Shown here piece after piece: positions 51,458 through 60,488 of a stretch of 64,000 nt of DNA; positions within the stretch are counted from its first letter, which is position 1; every line of letters starts with the position of its first letter. The DNA is from Chloroflexota bacterium (GTDB lineage: Bacteria > Chloroflexota > Anaerolineae > Aggregatilineales > Phototrophicaceae): positions 37,489 through 101,488 of the forward strand of contig JAPPEU010000057.1 of the NCBI GenBank assembly GCA_028875245.1. The letters run 5' to 3'. Under the pieces are notes generated by a model. The model was given only the letters and a program-made list of their open reading frames with translations, had not been told where the DNA came from and ran no database searches. The position numbers and the translations under genes were made by a program.

Positions 51458-52282
51458 ATGAACACCGACTTAACAAAGGAACAGATCAATTTTTATCAAG
51501 AGAATGGCTACATCATCATTGAAAACTTTTTGTCGCCGGAAGAACTGGAGACTTGGCGGCAGCGCGTTGACGATGCGGTGGAGCGGCGCGGAAACCGCAA
51601 GCTGGCTGATAGGAGCGAAGTGGACGACGAGAGCGAAGAAGGCAAATATCGCCGCCTGCGCTTTGTACAGCGTCTCAATCTGTGGACCGACCACGCGGGC
51701 ATGCGCGAACTGATGCTTGACCCGCGTTTGGGCAAAATGGCGAGCGAGCTGGCGGGCGTCGATGGCATGCGCATCTGGCACGATCAAGCCTTGAACAAGC
51801 AGCCTTGGGCCAACCCGACCGGCTGGCACCTGGATAATCCCCTCTGGTCTTATTCCTCGCGCGACGCCCTCAGTATTTGGGTGGCGCTGGACGACGCCAC
51901 GCTGCAAAACGGCTGCCTATACTTCCTCCCCGGCGCGCACAAAACCGCCACATTCGACACTTCGAATATTGGCCCCAATATCAGCGATCTCTTCGATCTC
52001 TATCCACAGTGGGCGGAATTGGAGTCCGCCCCGGCGCCGATGAAGGCCGGGTCCTGCTCCTTCCACAACGGTCTGATGCCGCATGGAGCGGGCGCAAATA
52101 TGACGCCGGGCTGGCGGCGGGCGATGACCTGCGGCTATATGCCTGATGGCTCAACTTTTAATGGCATTCAGAATATCCTGCCGCAGGATGTTTTCGAGTC
52201 GCTGGAAATCGGTGATGTATTTGATGATGACAGCAGGAATCCGCTGATTTGGCATAAGACGAAGCCCTACGTGACCGCATGA
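51458..52282 (+). CDS. PhyH-family Fe(II)/2-oxoglutarate oxygenase
   Basis: The 274-residue protein has 'TKEQINFYQENGYIIIENFLSPEEL' at the start, 'TGWHLDNPLWSY' with the His-x-Asp pair, and a distal His in 'LMPHGAGANMTPGWRRAM' with following Arg. The iron and 2-oxoglutarate ligands are complete. It is on the same strand as, and 108 bp before, another PhyH gene. The substrate is unknown. Confidence 0.85.
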   Translation: MNTDLTKEQINFYQENGYIIIENFLSPEELETWRQRVDDAVERRGNRKLADRSEVDDESEEGKYRRLRFVQRLNLWTDHAGMRELMLDPRLGKMASELAGVDGMRIWHDQALNKQPWANPTGWHLDNPLWSYSSRDALSIWVALDDATLQNGCLYFLPGAHKTATFDTSNIGPNISDLFDLYPQWAELESAPAPMKAGSCSFHNGLMPHGAGANMTPGWRRAMTCGYMPDGSTFNGIQNILPQDVFESLEIGDVFDDDSRNPLIWHKTKPYVTA

Positions 52283-52322
52283 TCGCCAGACGAACACGCG
52301 AGCGACTGAGAGTCGACGGTAA

Positions 52323-52351
52323 TTCGCAATCTTCATAAAACGCGCTAAAAT
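52323..52351 (+). promoter_or_regulatory. Possible promoter before the second PhyH gene
   Basis: TTCGCA (52323-52328), a 17-bp spacer and TAAAAT (52346-52351) lie 38 bp before ATG 52390. The -10 is good and the -35 weak. Confidence 0.4.
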
Positions 52352-52389
52352 GTCCGCACAGACAAATTGTATTGAGTGAGAAACAGAAA

Positions 52390-53427
52390 ATGTCAGAATT
52401 GAAAGAACTGCGCGTCTCTAACGACGCTATGAACGAGCCGGAAGAGTTGCAGCGCCGGCTAGACGATGAGGGCTATCTCTTCTTCAAGCGGCTGGTGGCA
52501 CCCGACAAACTCTGGGAGCTGCGCCGTGAGATGATGAGCATGATCCAGCAGGTCGGCTGGCTGGTCGCGGGGACAGACCCGATGGACGGCATCGCCGATA
52601 TCAATATGCGCTATACCGAAGGCGACAACGAATACAGCGCCGGTTATGCCGAGGTTTACAAAATCGAGAACTTTCACCGTTCGGCGCACTGGCCGGAGTT
52701 TCTTGAGATTATCGAGAAAATGGTTGGGCAGCCGATCATGGCGCATCCGCAGAAGATCGCCCGTATATGGTTCCCCAAATACACCGAGCATACGACGCCC
52801 AAACATCAGGACTTCGTTCACTTCCAGGGCAGCTTCGACAATATCACCTGTTGGGCGCCGATCGGCGATTGCCCGGTTGAGCTGGGCGGCCTGGCGGTGA
52901 TTCCGAAATCACACAAGGTCAATCGCGTGCTTGACCATCACTTTTCGCTGGGCGCCGGCGGGCTGATTGTTCACGAAGACGAGCACGAAGAAATTAATCC
53001 CGTTTGGCACAGCACAAATTACGAAGCGGGCGACGCGCTCTTCTTCCCGGCGTTGACGATCCACCAGGCCCTGCCGAACTACACCGAAGACAAACTGCGC
53101 CTCTCGCTGGACAACCGTTATATGCTCGTGGGCGACAAAGTCGCGGAGCACATGCTGAAGCCGCATGATCCCAGCCAACTCACCTGGGACGACATTTACC
53201 CGCATTGGCAGCATGACGACCTGAAGTATTACTGGAAGCATTACGAAAATCCGGTTGTCGAGCGCGACCTGAGCTTTGGCGACAAGGCGCGAGTGGAAGT
53301 GATTGAATTGGCGCGCGAAGGCAACGAGCAGGCCATCTATGCCTTGACGCGCGGCGCCAAGAACAGTCCCGATACCGTAACGTCGGAAGTGTGGGCTGTT
53401 TTGGACGAGCTCGGCGTCGAGGTTTAG
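52390..53427 (+). CDS. PhyH-family Fe(II)/2-oxoglutarate oxygenase, longer form
   Basis: From ATG 52390 (TTG 52372 possible) the protein has 345 residues. It contains 'DEGYLFFKRLVAPDKLWELRREM', 'TPKHQDFVHFQG' with His-x-Asp, and a distal His in 'LTIHQALPNYTEDKLRLSLDNRY' with Arg nearby. A longer C-terminal tail, after about residue 280, is not common to the other copies. It is followed 44 bp downstream by two desaturase genes and may modify a related lipid, but this is inference from position. Confidence 0.8.
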   Translation: MSELKELRVSNDAMNEPEELQRRLDDEGYLFFKRLVAPDKLWELRREMMSMIQQVGWLVAGTDPMDGIADINMRYTEGDNEYSAGYAEVYKIENFHRSAHWPEFLEIIEKMVGQPIMAHPQKIARIWFPKYTEHTTPKHQDFVHFQGSFDNITCWAPIGDCPVELGGLAVIPKSHKVNRVLDHHFSLGAGGLIVHEDEHEEINPVWHSTNYEAGDALFFPALTIHQALPNYTEDKLRLSLDNRYMLVGDKVAEHMLKPHDPSQLTWDDIYPHWQHDDLKYYWKHYENPVVERDLSFGDKARVEVIELAREGNEQAIYALTRGAKNSPDTVTSEVWAVLDELGVEV

Positions 53428-53471
53428 TTAAGGCGCTCTTCCGGTCGGCAGATAATAGTGGGAGGGTCCCG

Positions 53472-54617
53472 ATGACGTACCCGGAATTGTCTGAAGTGCG
53501 CAAGACGCTGCGCGTCGATTGGTACCGCTGCAAGACGCGTCCCGGGTTGCTGCGTGAAATGTCTCGGCGCAGCGACGCGCAAGGTTGGTTTCAAGCCGGC
53601 GGGCACCTGGCGCTTTTCATCTTCACTGGCGCGCTTGTTTTCTACTTTTGGTCGCATGAACTCTGGCTGGCGATGCTGCTCGCGCTGTTTTGTCACGGCA
53701 CAGTGACCTCGTTCTTCCGCGGTATAGCGCCGCATGAGCTAGGGCATGGCACTGTTTTCAAGACGAAATGGCTCAACAAGGCTTTTTTGTACCTGTTCAG
53801 CTTGATCGGCTGGTGGGACCACTTTGATTACGCCAGCAGCCATACCTATCACCATCGCTACACCTTGCATCCGGAGGGAGACCGCGAGGTGCTGCTGCCG
53901 ATAGAGCCGTCGCTGGCTTCGACATTCATGCTGCAGATGTTCACTATCAATCTCTTGACGCCGCCCGGGCGCAGCATCCACCGCGGCGGATTGATCTCCA
54001 CGGTGATTATGACGGCGCTTGGCGCGGTCGGCCGCTTGCCACCGGACAAGGAATGGCTGCGGGCGCTTCATCTCGACCAGCCGGAGGAGCGTCAGAACTC
54101 GGTCCTGTGGTCGCGCGCGTTACTGCTTTTCCACGGATCGGTCCTGGTCATCGCTATCATCACCGGCTTGTGGGTTTTGCCGCTGATACTCTCGGTCTCA
54201 GTCTTCATCGGCAACGGGCTGGGCTATTTCGTCGGCTTGCCACAGCATTGCGGCTTGCGCGATCACACCAGCGACTTCCGCAAGAACACGCGCTCGATGA
54301 AGCTGAATCCGCTCTTCGACTTTCTATATTGGCGGATGGGCTGGCATATCGAGCATCACATGTTTGCCGGCGTGCCTTGCTACAACCTGGCGAAGATTCA
54401 TAAGGAAGTCGCCCATGACATGCCGGCGCCGCGCACACTGATCGGCGCCTGGAAAGAAATGCGCGAAACCTGGCGGCGGCAGAAGATTGATCCAGACTAC
54501 CAGTACGATACGCCCCTGCCGGCAACGGCGAAGCATGCCCGCGAAGATAGGCCCGAAAAGCAACTGGAAGGCTCAATCGGGGAGTTGGCGCCGGCTGGCT
54601 TGCAGGAGAGTCCCTAA
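53472..54617 (+). CDS. Membrane fatty-acid desaturase-type di-iron enzyme, copy 1
   Basis: The 381-residue protein has the three His boxes: 'HELGH' (residues 88-92), 'HTYHH' (124-128) and 'HIEHH' (near 292), between hydrophobic membrane segments. This is the pattern of the acyl desaturase/hydroxylase superfamily. GGAGGG lies upstream of ATG 53472. It introduces a double bond or hydroxyl into an acyl chain or other hydrophobic substrate; specificity is unknown. It is followed by a close paralogue. Confidence 0.85.
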   Translation: MTYPELSEVRKTLRVDWYRCKTRPGLLREMSRRSDAQGWFQAGGHLALFIFTGALVFYFWSHELWLAMLLALFCHGTVTSFFRGIAPHELGHGTVFKTKWLNKAFLYLFSLIGWWDHFDYASSHTYHHRYTLHPEGDREVLLPIEPSLASTFMLQMFTINLLTPPGRSIHRGGLISTVIMTALGAVGRLPPDKEWLRALHLDQPEERQNSVLWSRALLLFHGSVLVIAIITGLWVLPLILSVSVFIGNGLGYFVGLPQHCGLRDHTSDFRKNTRSMKLNPLFDFLYWRMGWHIEHHMFAGVPCYNLAKIHKEVAHDMPAPRTLIGAWKEMRETWRRQKIDPDYQYDTPLPATAKHAREDRPEKQLEGSIGELAPAGLQESP

Positions 54618-54743
54618 GGTTTACCGCGGAAGCCGAGTGACGGCAATCAGTTTACGTGTTGTAAGGAATCCGTAACCGGTCACTCGCGCCTTCAATTTGG
54701 CGGTGCTTCCGCGTCCAAATCTTGGAGGAACAGGAGGCGAGCC

Positions 54744-55904
54744 ATGACCTATCAAACACTGTCCGAAGTGCGCAAGACGCTGCGCGTCGATTGGTATCGC
54801 TGTCCGACGCGGCCCGGTTTGCTGCGCGAACTCTCCAGGCGCAGCGACGCCCAGGGCTGGTTCCAGGCGGGCGGCCACCTCGCCCTGATGATCCTCACCG
54901 GTTCCCTCGCCTTCCACTTTTGGTCGCGGGAGCTGTGGCTGGCTTTTCTGCTGGCTTTATTTTGTCACGGCACTGTGACTGCATTCTGCCGGGGCAACAG
55001 CACACATGAACTCGGGCATGGCACGGTCTTCAAGACCAAATGGCTGAACAAGGTCTTTCTCTATCTGTTCAGCTTGATCGGCTGGTGGGATCCTTTCGAT
55101 TACGCCAGCAGCCATACCTACCATCATCGTTATACCCTGCACCCGGAAGGCGACCGGGAGGTGCTGCTGCCCATCGAACCGTCGCTGGCCTCAGCCTTCA
55201 TGCTGCAGCTGTTCACGGTCAACTTGCTGACGCAGCCGGGCCGCATCTTCGGCAAGGGCGGCTTGATTTCCACTGTGCTGCTCACCTTCATGGGCGCATT
55301 CGGGCGTGACCCCGCCGCGGAAAAGGCGCCCGCCAACGAATGGCTGCGGACCTTGCACAGCGACCAGCCGCAAGAGCATCGCAACTCGATTCTTTGGTCG
55401 CGCGTCCTTCTGCTCTTTCATGGCTCGGTCTTGGTCATCGCCATCTTGAGCGGGCTGTGGGTGCTGCCGCTGCTCTTCACCACAGCCGTTTTCAGCGCCA
55501 ATTTGCTGCAGTATCTGGTGAACTTGCCCCAGCATTGCGGCTTGCGCGACCACAGCACTGACTTTCGCAAGAATACGCGCTCGATCAAACTGAACCCGCT
55601 CTTCGATTTTCTATACTGGCGCATGGGCTGGCATATAGAACATCACATGTTCGCCGGTGTGCCCTGCTACAACCTGGCCAAGCTGCATCGAGAAGTTGCC
55701 CATGATATGCCGGAGCCGCGCACGCTGGTCGGCGCCTGGAAGGAAATGCGCGCCGTCTGGCGGCGGCAGAAGGCGGATCCGGATTACCAGTTCGATACCC
55801 CGCTTCCAGCTACAGCCAAGCAAGCCCGTGAAGATGCGCCGGATGATCGGCTTGAAAGCTCCATCGGCGAGTTGGCGCCGGCGGGATTAAAAGAGCGCGC
55901 TTGA
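54744..55904 (+). CDS. Membrane fatty-acid desaturase-type di-iron enzyme, copy 2
   Basis: The 386-residue protein keeps the same His boxes ('HELGH', 'HTYHH', 'HIEHH') and is similar to copy 1 along nearly all its length, with a short insertion after 'MGAFGRDPAAEKAPAN'. GGAGG lies upstream of the ATG. The pair comes from a tandem duplication and probably has related but not necessarily identical substrates. No desaturase electron donor (ferredoxin or its reductase) is nearby. Confidence 0.85.
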   Translation: MTYQTLSEVRKTLRVDWYRCPTRPGLLRELSRRSDAQGWFQAGGHLALMILTGSLAFHFWSRELWLAFLLALFCHGTVTAFCRGNSTHELGHGTVFKTKWLNKVFLYLFSLIGWWDPFDYASSHTYHHRYTLHPEGDREVLLPIEPSLASAFMLQLFTVNLLTQPGRIFGKGGLISTVLLTFMGAFGRDPAAEKAPANEWLRTLHSDQPQEHRNSILWSRVLLLFHGSVLVIAILSGLWVLPLLFTTAVFSANLLQYLVNLPQHCGLRDHSTDFRKNTRSIKLNPLFDFLYWRMGWHIEHHMFAGVPCYNLAKLHREVAHDMPEPRTLVGAWKEMRAVWRRQKADPDYQFDTPLPATAKQAREDAPDDRLESSIGELAPAGLKERA

Positions 55905-55937
55905 GCAATAGGCCGTTGTCGCGCCAAAGACGAATCT

Positions 55938-56058
55938 GTAGGGGCGGCTCGCCCATGTGCCTGGTTTTCCTCGGGCAATTGGAAACTGTAGGGGCGTTTC
56001 GCCGAAACGCCCAAAAGAATGTGATGGAAAGGCGGGCGTCTCAGCGAGACGCCCCTAC
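55938..56058. repeat. Three REP-like palindromes in the 480-bp gap after the desaturases
   Basis: The units are 55938-55954 (short form), 55988-56012 (GTAGGGGCGTTTCGCCGAAACGCCC) and 56034-56058 (GGGCGTCTCAGCGAGACGCCCCTAC, inverted). The rest of the gap holds a doubtful 45-codon ORF and a possible promoter. Confidence 0.75.
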
Positions 56059-56083
56059 ACGTATGCGCGCTCTTAGGAAAGCC

Positions 56084-56221
56084 ATGAACGAGCAAGAGAC
56101 AGCCAAACCTGCATTCACCCGCGAAGCCCTTGAGCGCCTGCGCGCGCTGACGCGCGATTCGACTGGCCCGAGTCCAACCCGGAAGCGGGGCGGCGGCATG
56201 GCTTCGCAACGGAGGGCTTGA
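56084..56221 (+). CDS. Doubtful small ORF, 45 residues
   Basis: An ATG with AGGAAA at good spacing opens a 45-residue reading frame, helical at first ('TREALERLRALTRD') and Arg/Gly-rich at the end. It may be a small protein or a truncated remnant. I recognise no family and give it low confidence. Confidence 0.3.
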   Translation: MNEQETAKPAFTREALERLRALTRDSTGPSPTRKRGGGMASQRRA

Positions 56222-56248
56222 CGCGCGGAGATCTCTTGGAGTCAAGTT

Positions 56249-56276
56249 TTGCGCCGCGACTGATTTAGGTTACACT
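56249..56276 (+). promoter_or_regulatory. Possible promoter of the second sugar ABC operon
   Basis: TTGCGC (56249-56254), a 16-bp spacer and TACACT (56271-56276) lie about 110 bp upstream of the binding-protein gene. The -10 equals that of the first sugar ABC operon. Confidence 0.4.
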
Positions 56277-56384
56277 CTGGCGGAGCAGGCTTGGAACACA
56301 ATTACAGCGCAAGCAGGAAGGAGGCGGACGTCGGCATTCATTTGTTGCTACGATATGTTGGCACATAAGTTATGAAAGGAAAGA

Positions 56385-57722
56385 ATGATGAAACGCCTTA
56401 GTGTATTGATTTTGCTCACTCTGTTCATACTCGTCGGCGCAGTTGGCGCGCAGGACGTCGTCACCGTCACCTGGTGGATGGAGCCGAGCGGCTCCGACGA
56501 TCATGTGCAGGAACTGATCATTGATGCCTTTAACGCCACGCACGACAATATCCAGATCGATTATCAGCCGCAGGAATCGATCAACGACCAACTGCGGCCC
56601 GCCCTGCAAGCGGGCGTTGGTCCCGATATCGTGTGGCTGGCCGGCAACGCGGCCGCCTCGCAATATGTCGCCGGCGGTTTCCTGCTGCCGCTGACGGGTT
56701 ATGCCGACGCCTATGGTTGGGCAGACAAATTGCTGCCCTGGGCTTATGGCGCCGGCATTGTCGCCGGTGAACTGTATTCGATCCCGGTCACATACGAGAG
56801 CATGGTGCTCTTCTACAACAAGACGGTCTTCGAGGAGAATGGCTGGGAAGTGCCGACGACGGCTGACGAACTTTGGAGCCTGGCGCAGCAAACAGCCGAC
56901 ATGGGCTTGGTGCCCTTCCCCTACGGCAACGCCACCTGGCAGCCCTCAAACGAGCATTTGATGGGCATCTACCTCAATAATTACGCTGGACCGGACAATG
57001 TCTACGCGGCGCTCATCGGCGAGAAAGCCTGGACCGACAGCGAATTCGCCGAAGCCACCGACTTGCTGCGCGAGCACATCGCCGACCTGGGTTGGTTCGG
57101 CGGCAGTCTGGAAGACTATTACTCGCTCGGCGGCTGGGACCCGGCAGCGATGCTGGCGTCAGGCGAAGGGACGATGATGATGAGCGGCACCTGGATGTTC
57201 CGCGGTTTGAGTCCCACATTTGCGGAAACGGGCATGGAATGGGATTGGGCGCCTTTGCCGCCCTTCAGCGAAGACGCGGATATGCAGGTCGGCCCCTACT
57301 CTTATGACCTGGCGCTGGGCGGCAATCTGGGTGTGAACGCCGCGACCGAGCACCCGGAAGAAGTTGGCGTTGTATTGGACTTCCTCTTGAGCGACAAGGC
57401 GCGCATCCTCGAGCTGGCTTCGACCACCGGCTTCGGTGAATGGGTGATACCGCTGCGGTATGAGATTGATGATTTCCCTCCCGGCACGGATGAGCGCGTT
57501 CTGCGTTTCCATTCCGATTTCGCCGCGACCACTGGCGCAGGGCGCTATGGCTACACCGCCTGGACATTCTGGCCCGCGCGCGCCAATCAGCAGCTCTGGG
57601 AAGCGATCGAGCTGGTCTGGGCGGGCGAAATGAGCGTGGAGGAGTACCTGGAGAATCACGCGGCCGAATGGGCACAGGATGAAGCCGACGGCCTCGTTCT
57701 TTCGATTTTGCCGCGCGAGTAG
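56385..57722 (+). CDS. Sugar ABC transporter substrate-binding protein, second system
   Basis: The 445-residue protein has a signal peptide ('MMKRLSVLILLTLFILVGAVGAQD', cleavage before QD). 'VTVTWWMEPSGSDDHVQELIIDAFNA' and 'GPDIVWLAGNAAASQYVAGGFLLPL' then follow, the layout of family 1 extracellular sugar-binding proteins. AAAGGAAAG precedes the ATG. Two permease genes follow and then two PhyH genes, without an ATPase. The ligand cannot be told from sequence. Confidence 0.85.
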   Translation: MMKRLSVLILLTLFILVGAVGAQDVVTVTWWMEPSGSDDHVQELIIDAFNATHDNIQIDYQPQESINDQLRPALQAGVGPDIVWLAGNAAASQYVAGGFLLPLTGYADAYGWADKLLPWAYGAGIVAGELYSIPVTYESMVLFYNKTVFEENGWEVPTTADELWSLAQQTADMGLVPFPYGNATWQPSNEHLMGIYLNNYAGPDNVYAALIGEKAWTDSEFAEATDLLREHIADLGWFGGSLEDYYSLGGWDPAAMLASGEGTMMMSGTWMFRGLSPTFAETGMEWDWAPLPPFSEDADMQVGPYSYDLALGGNLGVNAATEHPEEVGVVLDFLLSDKARILELASTTGFGEWVIPLRYEIDDFPPGTDERVLRFHSDFAATTGAGRYGYTAWTFWPARANQQLWEAIELVWAGEMSVEEYLENHAAEWAQDEADGLVLSILPRE

Positions 57723-57742
57723 TACGAATTACCCCCTCTAAA

Positions 57743-57826
57743 TCTCCCCCAGTGAACTGGGGGAGACTTGCAAGCTCCGCGCTAGACTCCCCTTCTCTAG
57801 CTTGCTGGGGAAGGGGCTGGGGGATG
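57743..57826. repeat. Two strong hairpins between binding-protein and permease genes
   Basis: TCTCCCCCAGT-GA-ACTGGGGGAGA (57743-57766) is a perfect 11-bp stem. A second hairpin uses CCCCTT...AAGGGG around TCTAGCTTGCTGG. The position matches that of the repeat at 22539 in the first sugar operon. Confidence 0.75.
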
Positions 57827-57836
57827 GGGTCAATTG

Positions 57837-58748
57837 ATGGCATTCAAGATCGACAGCCGCGTTGGCGTCACGACGGCCTATCGCTGGCGTCAAATCTTAT
57901 CGAACTACGTCTTCCTGGCGCCGGTCGTCGCCTTGAACCTGATCGTCATCGTCATCCCCTCGCTCACAAGCATTTACATTTCTATGACGAAGTGGTCGGG
58001 CTTGAATCAGCCGGAATTCATTGGGCTGGCGAATTTTGACCGGCTGATCAACGACCCGATTTACTGGAAGTCGCTCAGCCATAATGTGATTTGGACGATC
58101 TTCTTCCTGACGATTCCGGTCTTCATGGGATTGATGGGCGCTTTCTTGCTTTCGGGCATCAAGCGCTTTCAGATGCTCTACCGCGTCGCCTTCTTCATCC
58201 CTTATGTCATCGCCAGCGTGGTGAATACGGAATTATGGCGGACGCTGCTGCATCCGCGCCATGGCATCGGCGCCTGGCTGGCCAAGCAGGGCATCGAGGG
58301 CTTCGACATTCGCGTTTTCGGCAGCAAGCATACCGCCTTGTACGGCGTCGCCTTCGTCGATTCCTGGCACTTCTGGGGCTTCCTCGTCATCGTCTACCTG
58401 GCGGCGATGTATCAGGTGCAGCCCGATTTATATGAGGTGGCCATCCTCGAAGGCGCCAGCCGCTTTCAGCGCTTCCGTCATGTGACCGTGCCGGGCATAC
58501 GACCGACGCTTGTCTTCACCTTGCTGATGATCATGATTTGGTCGGTGCCGGCCTTCGATTACATCTACCTGCTGACCGATGGCGGACCCGCCCACGCTTC
58601 CGAAGTGCTGGGCACCTATTTGTACAACATGTCTTTCTTCCGTTTCGAAGTGGGCTATGCCGCGGCCATCGGCGTGACGATGGCGCTGATCACAGCTTGC
58701 ATCGTGGCGATATTCGTCATTCTGCGGCGGAGAGGCTGGGAGATATGA
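57837..58748 (+). CDS. Sugar ABC transporter permease (MalF/UgpA-like), second system
   Basis: The 303-residue membrane protein has 'ILSNYVFLAPVVALNLIVIVIPSLTSIYISM' as its first segment and an EAA loop 'YEVAILEGASRFQRFRHVTVPGIRPTL'. ATG 57837 was chosen. The stop overlaps the next permease start (ATGA). It forms a heterodimeric channel with the next protein. Confidence 0.85.
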   Translation: MAFKIDSRVGVTTAYRWRQILSNYVFLAPVVALNLIVIVIPSLTSIYISMTKWSGLNQPEFIGLANFDRLINDPIYWKSLSHNVIWTIFFLTIPVFMGLMGAFLLSGIKRFQMLYRVAFFIPYVIASVVNTELWRTLLHPRHGIGAWLAKQGIEGFDIRVFGSKHTALYGVAFVDSWHFWGFLVIVYLAAMYQVQPDLYEVAILEGASRFQRFRHVTVPGIRPTLVFTLLMIMIWSVPAFDYIYLLTDGGPAHASEVLGTYLYNMSFFRFEVGYAAAIGVTMALITACIVAIFVILRRRGWEI

Positions 58749-59584
58749 TGCGCTTGCGCTCAGGCCGCACGGAAACAACGGCGTTCAATCACGTCATCCT
58801 CTTCTTGCTGGCGCTCTTCGCCCTGGGTCCGGTGCTCGTTCTCTTCCTGAATTCCGTCAAGACCAGCGAGCAAATCGCGCAGAATCCTTTTTCGATCCCA
58901 GCCGAGCCGCGCTGGGACAATTACACGGTGGCTTATGAGCGCGGCAATTACGCCAACACGGTCAAGAACAGCGCTATCCTGACGGGGGGCACGGTTATCG
59001 GCGTGCTGATCGTCGGTGGCATGGGCGGCTACGCCCTGGCGCATCTGGAGATACGCGGCGCCAACATCATCGCCTTCTATTTCCTGGTCGGCACCGCAAT
59101 TCCGATCCAGCTATATGTGGTGCCGCTGTTCTTTTTGTGGAAGAATTTTGGCCTGCTCAATACCCATCTCGGCCTTATCATCATCTATTGCGCGACCTCG
59201 TCGCCCTTCGCCACCTACCTCATCCGTTCGTATATGGTGGCGCTGCCGAAAGAGTTCATTGAGGCGGCCAAGATCGACGGCGCCAGCAAATTCCAGGTCA
59301 TGACGCAAGTGATCTTGCCGCTGTCCTGGCCCGGCTTTCTCACGACCGGGCTGATCGTCGGTTTGGGCGTCTGGAACGAGTTTTTGATCGCAGTCACCTT
59401 CATGCATCATCCGGATCTCAAGCCGGTAGCGACAAGTCTGCGCGCCTTCCAGGAACGCTTCACGCGCGATTGGGGCTTGACCAACGCCGCCTCGGTCATC
59501 ATGCTGCTGCCGGTGCTGATCCTCTTCCTGTTGATGCAGCGCCGTTTCATCGAAGGCTTGACCCAGGGCGGCATGAAGATGTAG
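58745..59584 (+). CDS. Sugar ABC transporter permease (MalG/UgpE-like), second system
   Basis: The 279-residue membrane protein has 'ILFLLALFALGPVLVLFLNSVKTSEQI' at the start and the EAA loop 'IEAAKIDGASKFQVMTQVILPLSWPGF'. It overlaps the upstream permease by 4 bp; the ORF-track start at 58538 is in the other gene. Two PhyH genes follow after 24 bp and may be in the same transcript, linking uptake with oxidation. Confidence 0.85.
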   Translation: MMRLRSGRTETTAFNHVILFLLALFALGPVLVLFLNSVKTSEQIAQNPFSIPAEPRWDNYTVAYERGNYANTVKNSAILTGGTVIGVLIVGGMGGYALAHLEIRGANIIAFYFLVGTAIPIQLYVVPLFFLWKNFGLLNTHLGLIIIYCATSSPFATYLIRSYMVALPKEFIEAAKIDGASKFQVMTQVILPLSWPGFLTTGLIVGLGVWNEFLIAVTFMHHPDLKPVATSLRAFQERFTRDWGLTNAASVIMLLPVLILFLLMQRRFIEGLTQGGMKM

Positions 59585-59608
59585 CGCTCGCAAGATCGGG
59601 AGGTTGTT

Positions 59609-60466
59609 GTGGAAACGACAGTGTCACTGGAGAAGCTCGCCACGCAGCTGCGGGACGACGGTTTCTGCGTGATTCCGGATATGGCCGACGACGCGCTGCT
59701 GAGCAAGACGCGCGCTTGCGTCGACAAGGCGCTGGCTGATTATGACGCGGAGCGCCGCGAAAACACCAGAGCGCCCGGCAGCCTTATCGATTCCAACTTT
59801 CATCCCGAGCTGGCCGACTTGATTGGCAATCCGCGCGCGCTTGAAGCCCTGACGCAGATGGGACTGGCGGACATCAAATTCTGGAAGGCGGTCATCATCA
59901 GCAAGCCGCCTGGCGGGCCGCGCCTGTATTGGCATCAGGATTGCATCATGTGGGGGGACGCGCGCGCCTACAGCGATCGGGCGCCGATGATCTTCCTCAT
60001 GTACTATCTTGAAGATACGCGGCGGGAGAATGGCTGCCTGCGTCTGCTCGCCGGCAGCCACAAGTTTCGCCATGCCCTGCACGACATGGGCGAGGCGCAT
60101 ACCAAAGACATCAACCGCATGGACAACCCCGATGATCCGCGTTTTCTCGATTATCCCAACGAAGTTGATGTGCCCGTCAAGGCGGGCGATTTGGTAGTGG
60201 GCGACGCGCGCATGTTCCACGCCACCCATAAAAACGCCTCCGACGAGCAGCGTACCGTAATCACGATCTGGTTCCATCCCTTCTTCGCTGACTTGCAGGA
60301 AGAGACGCAGAGCTGGATTCACGTGGCCATGCACCGGCAGCATGAGACCTGGCCCGCCGACGCCCTGTCGAAGATCGCCTCGCTCATTCCCAATTATCAG
60401 GGCGATGTCGAGCCGATGACGCTGACGCGCGCGCCTGACGAACGATTGCAATGGCCTGCCGGCTAG
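59609..60466 (+). CDS. PhyH-family Fe(II)/2-oxoglutarate oxygenase, ABC-linked copy 1
   Basis: The 285-residue protein starts at GTG with GGGAGG upstream. It has 'LRDDGFCVIPDMADDALL', 'YWHQDCIMW' (His-x-Asp) and a distal His in 'ARMFHATHKNASDEQRTVI' with following Arg. The gene lies 24 bp after the permease, suggesting it hydroxylates or demethylates an imported compound. The substrate is unknown. Confidence 0.85.
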   Translation: METTVSLEKLATQLRDDGFCVIPDMADDALLSKTRACVDKALADYDAERRENTRAPGSLIDSNFHPELADLIGNPRALEALTQMGLADIKFWKAVIISKPPGGPRLYWHQDCIMWGDARAYSDRAPMIFLMYYLEDTRRENGCLRLLAGSHKFRHALHDMGEAHTKDINRMDNPDDPRFLDYPNEVDVPVKAGDLVVGDARMFHATHKNASDEQRTVITIWFHPFFADLQEETQSWIHVAMHRQHETWPADALSKIASLIPNYQGDVEPMTLTRAPDERLQWPAG

Positions 60467-60488
60467 CGACGAAATGGAAGGCGGCGAG

